64,000 nt of DNA from Fervidicella metallireducens AeB (GTDB lineage: Bacteria; Bacillota; Clostridia; Clostridiales; Caloramatoraceae): NCBI RefSeq assembly GCF_000601455.1, contig NZ_AZQP01000003.1, forward strand, positions 60,886-124,885. The letters run 5' to 3'. Made by a program: the position numbers and the translations under genes. Numbering within the stretch: position 1 is the stretch's first letter; every line of letters begins with the position of its first letter. Of the stretch, positions 11,649-21,760 are shown in pieces. The notes beneath the pieces were generated by a model. The model saw only the letters and a list, made by a program, of their open reading frames with translations. It searched no databases and was not told the DNA's origin.

Positions 11649-11683
11649 AAAATCCCTGAAAGAATGTATCTTCAGGGATTTTT
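11649..11683. terminator. Bidirectional terminator between convergent genes
   Basis: AAAATCCCTGAA pairs with TTCAGGGATTTTT, with T and A tracts on both sides. It lies between the converging genes ending at 11639 and 11689. Confidence 0.85.
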
Positions 11684-11688
11684 AATTT

Positions 11689-14250
11689 CTACCTTCTGAT
11701 AAATTTATCCTTTATTATGTTTAAAATTGATTTACCCTTATTTTTCTCATTTTTATTACCCATTAATCGTAAATACATCTCACTCCATTGGGCAGGTGTA
11801 CTTAAATTTTTCCTTATAAATTCATCTTTAACATCACTGTCCAATTTTACAACAAAATCTTTATTCTTCTTTTCTAATATATTTAACAGTAATTTCTTAA
11901 TAAATTCAATGGTTTCAGTTTCTCCCTGAAGCTTATATACAGGTTCCAGATAAAAAAAGAAATATACAATAAATTTAAGAAATACACTATAACCTATACC
12001 TTCATTTTCTAGCAATAATCTTTCTAAATAATAAATATACCTTTGAAAAAGCTCCTCATTTGTATTAAAAACATTTATAGTTCGTATAATTCTTCTATGA
12101 TCTTCAGCTGTTTTACAAAAAGTAAGAATAAGAGGCATAAACCATTCCATATATTCATTAAATCTTTTTTCACCAAGATTATCTAATTCCACTTCATCTA
12201 ATACTTCATCAATAGAATAATCTGCATCTTTGTTCTTTTCCATCCATAAAGCCAGATCTATCAGATTTATTATATCCGGTGAGGTCTTTATTCCCATGGT
12301 CCTCTTCATATTTTTTAGCTGAAGTATAAAAGCTTCCATTTCATCAGATGGTTTTGTTAAAGCTAAGCCATACTCGAACCCTTTAATTAATAAAGCAATG
12401 GAGTCATAATCAAGTTTTATTTCATTTTTAAGCATCCCTTTTAATATATCTGAACATTCATCATTTAAAGCCTCGGCGGGCAACTCAAATATATATAGTT
12501 TTACAGCATCAGAATAATATTTACTTTTATATTCCTGAATCTTTTCGAATACATTCTCAAAATACCATTTAAAGAAACCAACCTTATCCTCCCTCTGTTT
12601 TAAGAGTACTTTATATTCCTCAAAAATTATTTCCTGGCAGCCTAACTTTGATATTGTTTTTCTAATCTCCAGTGCTTTCTCATTCTCCAGTGATTCCATA
12701 ATAGAAACAAAATGTTGAAACATGCCTTCTATCATCTTTTGAGATTTTATACGATTATAAAAGATTATAACTAAACGAATAAAATATTCTTCATTTTTCC
12801 TGGCTGTTTCCAGAATTTCATCTATTCCATATTCCATTTCAATCAGTTTATTTACAGACATGTCAAAGAGGACTTCTATATTCTCAGATAAAATCGCCTG
12901 ATTCCAGGAATAACCTAACTCCATAACATTATTTAAAAACATTTTAACGTAAATTTTGTAAAATCCAATGTTATCCTTCTCCTGGATTGCAGATATCAAA
13001 TAGCTTATTCTGTTTTCATCTAAAGAAAATTTTAACAGAGTCTTAATTCTTTCTAAGCTCATATTTTTAATTTCTTCATAAAAATTGAAAAAACTTTCTT
13101 CATCAATTTCCATGTTATTTAATATATAACTGTCAATCATATTATAAAAGAGATAAAATCCCCTGTTTATTAAAATAACATTACTTGTATTCTTTAGAGC
13201 TTTGAATATAAAAATAGATGCTGTTTTTATGTTATTTAAATCCTTGGAAAAATCCATTTTATCCATTAAAGTCTCTATTTTTTGGAAAATGTTTAATCCC
13301 AGTTTATCTTCAGCAAATTCATTTACAAAATTAAGTGCATTTGTAATTTCATCTATTGTTATTCCTGAAATTTCACCCTTAATTATCTGTACCAAATTAA
13401 AACATTCTTCCACCCGTTCATCAGCTTCTTTGTAAGTGAATGCAGATAAGAATCTGTGAAAGGAGTTTAAAACCTCTGGAGAAATCAAGTATCCAAGCTC
13501 AACTGTCCTTGGAAATTTTAGATTTCCTTCTATTTTACTTTTATATCCTCTTTTATAATCAAAGATAAGCTGACTATTTAAATGAAAGGATTCTTCAGCA
13601 TTTGCTCCATAAATTGTATATCCAGTATTCTCTTTGAAAATCATTGATGTTGTAAAATAAATTGTATGTGCCAGCTCAACTGTAAATGCCATTTGAATAG
13701 CAGCTATCCATTTCCATATTCTATCTTCATCATCGATAATAGTTACTGGTAAATTTGACTTTTTAAAGTATAAAACAGCAGATATCATATCCTGTAAGCC
13801 TGAGGCATTTGTCTGTTTTATAAACTCTGTTACATTCTGAAGGTTTATTTTATTACCAATCTCTATCTGAGTAAGTTCTGGCAATATTTGATTTTCTTTG
13901 TCTTCAGGGTTTTCTATGAATATCTTTGAATCCAATAATTCTACTGGATAACAGCCAAAATTGCCCTCCTCAAGAATAATTGCATAGCCAGAATACTCTG
14001 ATAAATCATCCTCTGAAAAAGTTATTTTTACTAAACATTTATTGCCACTTTTAAGTTTAAAAAAGGAATAATTAGCAATTTGTTTTTTTTCAATAAAACC
14101 TTGTTTTTCTTCTTCATTTATATATTTAAATCTTTCCTCAATTTCTCTGATATCCCCGTCATTAATTTCATTGCTTTTAGAAATTATCTCAAAGTTTTTT
14201 TCAAGTAGTATGGAGTTTTTAAATGCGAATATCAGCTGCTTAAGTTTCAT
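11689..14250 (-). CDS. Large GTPase-associated GAP1-like protein (GAP1-N2/GAP1-M type)
   Basis: An 853-residue cytosolic protein without signal peptide or membrane segments. The first 120 residues match the layout I remember for the GAP1-N2 domain: LKQLIFAF at the start, DIREIEERFKY, then YSFFKLKSGNKCLVK and DDLSEYSGYAIIL. Residues 150-250 (VLYFKKSNLPVTIIDDE, then WKWIAAIQMAF and HTIYFTTSM) match the GAP1-M region. The remaining 550 residues are helical, charged and repetitive-looking, and I do not recognise them. In other bacteria such proteins are encoded beside GTPases in systems proposed to be conflict- or signalling-related; no GTPase gene is adjacent here. The assignment is from memory of the families, not a search. 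The start has GGAGGA 6 nt upstream. Confidence 0.55.
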   Translation of the reverse strand: MKLKQLIFAFKNSILLEKNFEIISKSNEINDGDIREIEERFKYINEEEKQGFIEKKQIANYSFFKLKSGNKCLVKITFSEDDLSEYSGYAIILEEGNFGCYPVELLDSKIFIENPEDKENQILPELTQIEIGNKINLQNVTEFIKQTNASGLQDMISAVLYFKKSNLPVTIIDDEDRIWKWIAAIQMAFTVELAHTIYFTTSMIFKENTGYTIYGANAEESFHLNSQLIFDYKRGYKSKIEGNLKFPRTVELGYLISPEVLNSFHRFLSAFTYKEADERVEECFNLVQIIKGEISGITIDEITNALNFVNEFAEDKLGLNIFQKIETLMDKMDFSKDLNNIKTASIFIFKALKNTSNVILINRGFYLFYNMIDSYILNNMEIDEESFFNFYEEIKNMSLERIKTLLKFSLDENRISYLISAIQEKDNIGFYKIYVKMFLNNVMELGYSWNQAILSENIEVLFDMSVNKLIEMEYGIDEILETARKNEEYFIRLVIIFYNRIKSQKMIEGMFQHFVSIMESLENEKALEIRKTISKLGCQEIIFEEYKVLLKQREDKVGFFKWYFENVFEKIQEYKSKYYSDAVKLYIFELPAEALNDECSDILKGMLKNEIKLDYDSIALLIKGFEYGLALTKPSDEMEAFILQLKNMKRTMGIKTSPDIINLIDLALWMEKNKDADYSIDEVLDEVELDNLGEKRFNEYMEWFMPLILTFCKTAEDHRRIIRTINVFNTNEELFQRYIYYLERLLLENEGIGYSVFLKFIVYFFFYLEPVYKLQGETETIEFIKKLLLNILEKKNKDFVVKLDSDVKDEFIRKNLSTPAQWSEMYLRLMGNKNEKNKGKSILNIIKDKFIRR

Positions 14251-14385
14251 AATTGTTCCTCCAGAAAAAAGTATTTACATCTATTTAACTTATCGGAAAA
14301 GTTTTAACAATTATTTAGTATATTTAAATTGCAATTCATATCATAATATGATATTTTTTGACTATAACATACTCTGGAGGTAATT

Positions 14386-14826
14386 ATGAAAATACTTGTT
14401 GATGGAGATGCATGCCCTGTTAAGGATATCATTGTTAAGGTAGCAAAGGAATTTAAGATTGATGTGGTAATTTTTATAGATACCAGTCATATTTATTCTG
14501 ATGATTATTCAGTTGTCGTCACAGTAGATAAGGGGGCTGATTCTGTTGATATTGCACTGATAAATAAAACGCAGCCTGGAGATATCGTTGTAACCCAGGA
14601 TTATGGTCTTGCAACTATGGTCCTGTCAAAGAAGGGATATGCCATCAACAACCATGGTCTGATTTATACAAATGAAAATATAGATGCCCTTTTGATGCAG
14701 CGATATATTGGCCAGAAACTGAGAAAGTCAGGGGTGAAAACCCACAATCCCCGTAAAAGGACAAGTGAAGATAACTCAAAGTTTGAGGCTCAATTTAGAT
14801 ATTTATGTGCCAAGGCGATAAAATAA
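14386..14826 (+). CDS. YaiI/YqxD family protein (UPF0178, DUF188)
   Basis: A 146-residue protein beginning MKILVDGDACPVKD. It has the family pattern VDKGADSVDIALINK, GDIVVTQDYGLA and RKSGVKTHNPRKRT. The fold is a PIN-like nuclease relative, but no activity is established that I know of. The start has GGAGG 5 nt upstream. It is divergent from the GAP1-like gene, with 135 bp between them, and is followed by a terminator. Confidence 0.9.
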   Translation: MKILVDGDACPVKDIIVKVAKEFKIDVVIFIDTSHIYSDDYSVVVTVDKGADSVDIALINKTQPGDIVVTQDYGLATMVLSKKGYAINNHGLIYTNENIDALLMQRYIGQKLRKSGVKTHNPRKRTSEDNSKFEAQFRYLCAKAIK

Positions 14827-14830
14827 GGCT

Positions 14831-14873
14831 AAAAAAATCCTCCCTGATTTGAGGGTGCGTCTTAGGGATTTTT
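14831..14873 (+). terminator. Terminator after the UPF0178 gene
   Basis: AAAAATC pairs with GATTTTT, and an inner stem CCCT/AGGG is present. The run of T follows directly downstream of the stop codon. Confidence 0.6.
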
Positions 14874-14881
14874 AATTCCGT

Positions 14882-14928
14882 AAAAATATCGACATAGTTT
14901 GGTATGGATTATCGCTATGCCGATTTTT
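14882..14928. terminator. Second hairpin, probably bidirectional
   Basis: AAAAATATCGACATAG pairs imperfectly with CTATGCCGATTTTT. Beyond it, 14930-15087 holds no gene I can support. Confidence 0.5.
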
Positions 14929-15087
14929 CATGCTTTGTGGTGGATGTAGAAACTGATGGTTCAAACTCGCCAATGCAGTTATAAACGATTCCCTTATAAC
15001 AAGTTAAGTTACCAGACGAACTTGTAGCTATATTTTTACTAAATTTTATATCAAATTAGTAAAAAAATAGAGGTATGATTTCTCTGT

Positions 15088-15297
15088 CTATAAAGTAAAC
15101 GAGATGAAAAACAACATAATTAAACCAAATATTGTTCCTAAAATTCCTGCAGTTCTTAATAACATAAAGTATGTTTTTGGTGGTTCAGATGTTGCCTTCC
15201 ATGATTCGGTTATGCTCCATACAAAGCGTGGATTTATTGCGGTAATAAGAGCCATTAATGTACCAAACAAAAAAAATATAAAACCAATTAAATTCAA
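15088..15297 (-). CDS. Small two-helix membrane protein (DUF6199-like)
   Basis: A 69-residue protein with hydrophobic segments at about 2-20 and 47-67, joined by the loop NPRFVWSITESWKATSEPPK. That loop is the recognisable motif of a small family of membrane proteins of unknown function. The start is a TTG at 15297 because AGGAGGAG lies 7 nt upstream. A longer frame reaching 15435 has no such site and would add an unlikely N-terminus. It is divergent from the secreted protein at 15467. Confidence 0.65.
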   Translation of the reverse strand: MNLIGFIFFLFGTLMALITAINPRFVWSITESWKATSEPPKTYFMLLRTAGILGTIFGLIMLFFISFTL

Positions 15298-15466
15298 ATT
15301 TACTCCTCCTAACTGGTATTCATAATAACTTATAAATACCTTAAATGATATAAAAAGGATTGAAAATATTTGTAAAATGTAATAAGATATACTTGTTATT
15401 ATAAATATATTACAATAATGGTTAATTTTGGACAAGTATTATTTTAAAATTACGGGAGGGGATAAA

Positions 15467-16204
15467 ATGAAAAAGTTTAGAAAAATTATTTCTTTAATAG
15501 TATTCGCATTAATGATTTTAACGAATTCAATATGTGTATTTGCTAACGAAGAAGGTGGCAAACATTTCGATTATGACAAAAATGACAAGTTTCTTTCAGA
15601 GTACAATAAAGCAGTTGCAAAAGCTAAAAACGTAGATGAATTATTGCAGATAATAGAAAGTTATGGGTTTGAAAAAGTTAAGGAAGTAAAAACAGTTACA
15701 TATTACGAAGAAGTAGATGGTAAATGCATAAAAAGCAACAAGAAAAAGGTTATAGAGAATGGCAAAGAGAAGTTCTTTATTGATGAAAAGGAAGTTGATT
15801 CAAAAACATTTGTAAGTACATTTACATCTATAAATAGTCCAGAGTTAACACTAACAATGAGACAATACAGGGGAAAACAGATAGATCAATATATTACGGA
15901 TCAATTAAATTTAGTATATGATTTTTCATGGAGTGGAATAAAAATTTTTGATGATCTTTACGGGGCATGGTGGGATGATAATAAGGTATATAAGACAAGT
16001 GTTTCAGCAAGCAGTGGATTAGTATATATGAATACAGATAATACATCAAGAGTATTTAAAGTGCCCGCGTCAGTAAAAGACGGATATATAAATGTAATGC
16101 TTAAATCAAGAGATGGTGTTATTAGTGATGACCACGGTTCCGCAACATCAGAGTATAGACACTCATCATTTACTAACTGGATGGGGAGGAAGTTTTGGTG
16201 TTAA
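15467..16204 (+). CDS. Secreted protein of unknown function
   Basis: A 245-residue protein with a clear signal peptide (MKKFRKIISLIVFALM..., cut near VFA/NEE). The mature part starts acidic and lysine-rich, with KAVAKAKNVDELLQIIESYGF. A second half is rich in Ser, Thr and Tyr (WSGIKIFDDLYGAWWDD, YKTSVSASSGLVYMN) and ends FTNWMGRKFWC. I do not recognise the family. The small-residue and aromatic pattern resembles secreted beta-sandwich proteins. The start at 15467 has GGGAGGGG upstream. Confidence 0.7.
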   Translation: MKKFRKIISLIVFALMILTNSICVFANEEGGKHFDYDKNDKFLSEYNKAVAKAKNVDELLQIIESYGFEKVKEVKTVTYYEEVDGKCIKSNKKKVIENGKEKFFIDEKEVDSKTFVSTFTSINSPELTLTMRQYRGKQIDQYITDQLNLVYDFSWSGIKIFDDLYGAWWDDNKVYKTSVSASSGLVYMNTDNTSRVFKVPASVKDGYINVMLKSRDGVISDDHGSATSEYRHSSFTNWMGRKFWC

Positions 16205-16353
16205 TTTTTTAAAAATATTTAACTTTAGTATCTCATACAATCCTCAATCAATAATTGTAAGTAGCGTTGCTGACTTTCTATTCTAGGAAAATTATAGATA
16301 TAATTAAACAATGTCCAAAATTATCGTTTATTAAAGAGTGAAAATATAACTTA

Positions 16354-16387
16354 AAAAGCCACGAAACTTAAGTTTTGTGGCTTTATT
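16354..16387. terminator. Long hairpin terminator
   Basis: AAAAGCCACGAAACTT pairs with AAGTTTTGTGGCTTT, with T or A tracts on both sides. It is 150 bp downstream of the secreted-protein gene; 16205-16350 holds nothing else I can identify. Confidence 0.75.
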
Positions 16388-16392
16388 TACTC

Positions 16393-16476
16393 GAAAGAAC
16401 AATAGCAGGTGAGAATCTGCATCTCCAACCGCTAATGCGTGGCGACGGCTGCCTGTTCCGTCCTCAAAGTTCTTTC
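16393..16476. ncRNA. Candidate structured RNA, class unknown
   Basis: An 84 nt GC-rich island in AT-rich surroundings. The outer helix is GAAAGAAC/GTTCTTTC. Inside are a GCAG/CTGC hairpin (16405-16420), a CGC/GCG hairpin (16430-16439) and a GACGG/CCGTC hairpin (16444-16462). The last loop (CTGCCTGTT) can pair with AGCAGG of the first, giving a possible kissing interaction. GGTGAGAATC resembles a conserved box of cobalamin riboswitches, but the rest of that consensus is absent. The strand is undetermined and no gene lies obviously downstream. Confidence 0.35.
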
Positions 16477-16705
16477 CTTTAATTTTCTATACCAATTTTT
16501 TTAGATATCAATTTAAAAAAACTTATAAAATGTTAAAAACGACAATTTATGTATAATGAAACTTGGACAATTTAACTTATGCTTAATTCCTCATGGAAAT
16601 ATTGTAATGTAGAGAAATTGCATAAGTCTTGGTTTCTCGATATATCAAGCCTTATCAAAGCTTTTTTGTATTTTTCTGGATTGTCAACACTTTTTTGTAC
16701 AATTT

Positions 16706-17016
16706 TTATTCGGTCATTTTTGCTAGGCGATATTCTACTGGTGTCATATAATTCAGATTACCATGAATACGTTTGTTGTTACACCATGATACATAACTTT
16801 GTAATTCTTTTTTAAACTCAAATGATATGTTTTGAAACGTCGCATCTGTACGACCACCAGATAGTAATACATCTTCACTATGGTATTGTCCAGCCATTGT
16901 AGGATTAAGTTCTTTCAGAATAGGCTTGATAATATCGGAGTAAAAATGTATTTTAATATCATCTTCATTTCTAAAAATATTTCGCTTGAAATCATATTTA
17001 AGTTTTTTAAATCCAT
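16706..17016 (-). pseudogene. Chimeric remnant: restriction-type N-terminus joined to an IS3 transposase C-terminus
   Basis: The upstream part (NEDDIKIHFYSDIIKPILKE, LLSGGRTDATFQNISFE) looks like the N-terminus of a large restriction/methylase-type protein. From about FKKELQSYVSWCNNKRIHG to NYMTPVEYRLAKM it is the C-terminal end of an IS3-family transposase (integrase core, after the DDE glutamate). The join occurs inside FEFKKE, which fits both families. The likely start ATG (17016, AAGGAG 7 nt upstream) needs one extra A in the A-run near 17003-17008 to enter this frame. The region downstream to 16560 has IS-like AT-rich sequence but no clear second end. This is decayed mobile DNA. Confidence 0.6.
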
Positions 17017-17177
17017 ATGTAGTCTCCTTTCGCAAAGATACAAATAAATCATAATTTATCGTAACACAAAAAACTCATTGGTCAATATGAATATAGGGCT
17101 ATATATGGCTAATTTCACATAGATATTATCTATTGGTCAATTGGCCATTGACAACATGATGTTTGTATTATACATAA

Positions 17178-17222
17178 AGAAAGACTGCACTAAAGGTTTT
17201 ATCCTTCGGTGCAGTCTTTTAT
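17178..17222. terminator. Bidirectional hairpin terminator
   Basis: AAAGACTGCAC pairs with GTGCAGTCTTT, with an inner AAGG/CCTT stem and T tracts in both directions. Confidence 0.7.
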
Positions 17223-17237
17223 GCTGGTTTCCGCTTG

Positions 17238-17293
17238 AAGAGAGTCGGCCAAAAATTCACTTGTTTTCATAAATCCCTAAGGCCAACTCTCTT
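17238..17293 (-). terminator. Hairpin downstream of groEL
   Basis: AAGAGAGT and GGCC pair with GGCC and ACTCTCTT across a 30 nt loop. It lies directly after the groEL stop, but the U-tract on the minus strand is poor, so the hairpin at 17178 may do the actual termination. Confidence 0.5.
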
Positions 17294-17308
17294 TGGGAGA
17301 ATTTTTTA

Positions 17309-18946
<1,638 letters not shown>

Positions 18947-18961
18947 TTAAGTTTATTATCA

Positions 18962-19279
<318 letters not shown>

Positions 19280-19305
19280 TTACTTAATATTTTACTATTC
19301 ATTTG

Positions 19306-19332
19306 TTAGCACTCAATTGAATTGAGTGCTAA
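19306..19332 (-). promoter_or_regulatory. CIRCE operator (HrcA site)
   Basis: Perfect TTAGCACTC-N9-GAGTGCTAA inverted repeat, 60 bp upstream of the groES start. HrcA represses through this element until heat or misfolded protein titrates GroEL. Confidence 0.97.
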
Positions 19333-19342
19333 TACAAGTATA

Positions 19343-19371
19343 ATATTAAATAAATCCCACAATATTATCAA
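19343..19371 (-). promoter_or_regulatory. SigA-type promoter of groES-groEL
   Basis: On the minus strand TTGATA (19366-19371), a 17 bp spacer and TAATAT (19343-19348). The predicted start point is just upstream of or inside CIRCE, the usual arrangement. The rest of 19372-19510 holds nothing I recognise. Confidence 0.7.
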
Positions 19372-19511
19372 ATTAACATTAATAACTAATCAGCCCACTT
19401 TTTATGATTATCTTTGATTAACGATAATTATCTTATTTTTTCTCATAATTTCTTACAATATATACTTTTTTCACTAATAGACTTAGTATATGTAACCATT
19501 TAACCACAAAT

Positions 19512-19553
19512 AAAGGCATGTGGTCAAACTAAATTTTGACTCCATGGCCTTTA
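19512..19553 (-). terminator. Hairpin terminator of the ACT-domain gene
   Basis: AAAGGCATG...GGTCAAA pairs with TTTGACTCCATGGCCTTT, with one bulge and one mismatch. The stop codon of the gene lies at its base. Confidence 0.65.
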
Positions 19554-19994
19554 GAAATGGGAAATTAATCTCAATGCCTTTACCCCTTTAAGATGTTTAA
19601 TTGATGCAAGTAACTCCTCCTGACTTCTATTCATTGAAATTGTATCAATTGAAATTGAAACCATAGCCTCATCATCCTGAGGTATACTTTGGTTTATGGT
19701 AAGTATATTTGCATTACATTCAGCAATCTTTTCCAAGATTCTAGATAGTGTTCCTGATATATGATGCAGTATAAGCATAAAAGTCAATATATTTGATTTG
19801 CTTTCATGGAATTCAAAAATGCTATCTTTATATTTATAGTAAGAGCTTCTGCTTATACCCGACCGTTTTGCAGCTTCGTTAATTGTTCTGCATTCACCTG
19901 TTATCAGCAGTCTCTTAGCCTCAGCTACTTTGATATAAACCTCAGGCAAAGCAGATGCTTCAACTACGTAAAATTTTGAATTATTGATGACCAT
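19551..19994 (-). CDS. PheB-like ACT-domain protein (UPF0735 family)
   Basis: A 147-residue protein. The N-terminal half holds a short helix-turn-helix-like stretch (TINEAAKRSGISRSSYYKYKD). The C-terminal half is an ACT domain (LILHHISGTLSRILEKIAE...). This is the UPF0735/PheB layout, thought to sense an amino acid, possibly phenylalanine; in Bacillus pheB sits next to pheA. Here it overlaps the 3' end of an unknown membrane-protein gene by 14 nt and may be translationally coupled to it. The start has GGGGGAAG upstream. Confidence 0.85.
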   Translation of the reverse strand: MVINNSKFYVVEASALPEVYIKVAEAKRLLITGECRTINEAAKRSGISRSSYYKYKDSIFEFHESKSNILTFMLILHHISGTLSRILEKIAECNANILTINQSIPQDDEAMVSISIDTISMNRSQEELLASIKHLKGVKALRLISHF

Positions 19995-21621
19995 AACTTC
20001 CCCCTTTGCCCTCTAAACAGCTAATTTTTATTTCTTTAATTTTTATCTTGTTTTTTACAAAGCATATATAATCCATCAATATGCTGTATCGGGAGTATTT
20101 ATTATCCCTTTTTGATAAATCCAAAATAACTGTCAATTTATTGGCATCAGCAGTGTATTTCACTTCCTGCCTGATAACTGCCTTCCTGCTGACATTCCAT
20201 GCCTCTATAACATTGGTTTTAATGATATCCTCGCTTGATATATCAATCATTATCTTTTCGCTATCTGTGTTTTTTAGATTCTCAATTATATGTTTTATAT
20301 AACCCTCTATCTTTTCATCTGTAGCCTGAAGCAGTTCTATAACAATGTTATTGTTAGTCTTATCAATCTTTTTTATTAAAATTTTATTTAACAGGCTGGT
20401 TGAGGTAAACAAAACTATAAATGTCAGTGCACTATATATTATATTAAATTCAGGAAATAATAGCAAAGACATTAAACAATATCCTGTAAAGGAAATATTG
20501 AAGGTGTAGAAAAATAAATTCAGATTGTTATAGTTCTCTTTCACATAAAGCAGCTTTTCTATTCGTTTAGACTTATCAATACATTGAATTATATTTATTG
20601 TAGATGAAATTAAAAAGCTAAGTATCCAATAGAAATATATTAACAACTCTATTGTTTTAATGAATCTTAAGTCTGACTTACGAATTATGATGTAAATAAA
20701 AAGAAAAAAGGTTATTATTCCCGAAGATATAAACCCATATATTTTACATTCATCGAATGTAAGGAAACACATGAGATATTGATAAGCATACAAATCAATT
20801 ACAGAATCCCTTTTGTTTTTATATCTTTTCTTTAAATTTTCTGCAAGAAATATTTCTGCAAAATTCCATACATATATCCTGTTTTCATCAAGTATATAGA
20901 TTTCATCATTAAATATTTGAAAATCAATGAAATTATTTAATCCTAAAACATCAGGAACTAATTTCTTTACTTCACCTGTTGTTGTATCTAGGATTATTAA
21001 ATTATCAGTTTCACCTGTAACCAAGGCAAGAATATAATCCCCATAATTTAATATTTTACTGATAAACCCATTGTTTTCTCCTACACTGAATTGCCACTCA
21101 TTTAAAATTTTACCTATGTAATTCATTTTTATAATCCGATAGGTGTTGTCAAAATTAAAGCCTCCAAGAAAAATATAGTCGCCATATAAACTAATACAAC
21201 TACCAAACAATATATTAGGCTGTATTACCCCTAAATTATCACCATTTTCATTAAAAATTTTTATTAACGTTATATTCTCTTTATTTCCTAAACAGACAAA
21301 ATGGCCAGTTTCATTTATTTTTAAATCAAAATATATGCCATCAGTTTCAAAAATTTTTTCTTTGTTATTTTTATTAAATCTATACATACTTGTATATTCT
21401 CCAATATTAAGGATATACATCTTTCCATCTGATAAAATAAATCCCTGTCCTCCATCTGTTTCACCAATCACCTCAGTGTTACCATCTTTATAAAAACAAA
21501 ATTTTCCTTCATGTTTATTTAATTTATCAAAATAATATATGCCATCATCAATTAATTCAAATATCTGCGGAACTACGGAGTCCTTAAGATTTATGATTTT
21601 ATTTTCGGCAACACTTGCCAT
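19981..21621 (-). CDS. Unknown protein: propeller-like N-terminus, membrane helices, cytosolic tail
   Basis: I do not recognise this 546-residue protein. Residues 1-280 are beta-rich with repeated short G-D-x-I/F-x-L units (GGQGFILSDGKMYILN, YGDYIFLGGFN, NYGDYILALVTG, NDEIYILDENRIYVWN), suggesting a beta-propeller. Residues 285-445 contain four to five hydrophobic helices. The last 100 residues are a charged soluble domain. There is no signal peptide, so topology is unclear. The start at 21621 is set by GGGAGG 6 nt upstream; the frame extends further upstream without a ribosome site. It is followed by the ACT gene with overlap. Confidence 0.6.
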   Translation of the reverse strand: MASVAENKIINLKDSVVPQIFELIDDGIYYFDKLNKHEGKFCFYKDGNTEVIGETDGGQGFILSDGKMYILNIGEYTSMYRFNKNNKEKIFETDGIYFDLKINETGHFVCLGNKENITLIKIFNENGDNLGVIQPNILFGSCISLYGDYIFLGGFNFDNTYRIIKMNYIGKILNEWQFSVGENNGFISKILNYGDYILALVTGETDNLIILDTTTGEVKKLVPDVLGLNNFIDFQIFNDEIYILDENRIYVWNFAEIFLAENLKKRYKNKRDSVIDLYAYQYLMCFLTFDECKIYGFISSGIITFFLFIYIIIRKSDLRFIKTIELLIYFYWILSFLISSTINIIQCIDKSKRIEKLLYVKENYNNLNLFFYTFNISFTGYCLMSLLLFPEFNIIYSALTFIVLFTSTSLLNKILIKKIDKTNNNIVIELLQATDEKIEGYIKHIIENLKNTDSEKIMIDISSEDIIKTNVIEAWNVSRKAVIRQEVKYTADANKLTVILDLSKRDNKYSRYSILMDYICFVKNKIKIKEIKISCLEGKGGSYGHQ

Positions 21622-21760
21622 AGCTAACCTCCCTTTCTTTCTTATAACTATATTATTAGTCATTATTAGAAATATTAAACATTTAATGAAATATTTAATA
21701 AAAGCAAAATCCTTTGGCGATGATATAAAAATCGACAAAGGATTACAACGTTTTTCTATT

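Noticed and set aside
16393..16476. Cobalamin riboswitch
   Set aside because: Only the GGTGAGAATC-like box fits. The remaining conserved helices and a downstream cobalamin gene are missing.
17148..17222. Tiny plus-strand RNA from a TTGACA box to the hairpin at 17178
   Set aside because: The -10 spacing is poor, and the hairpin is better explained as a terminator for groEL or the chimera region.
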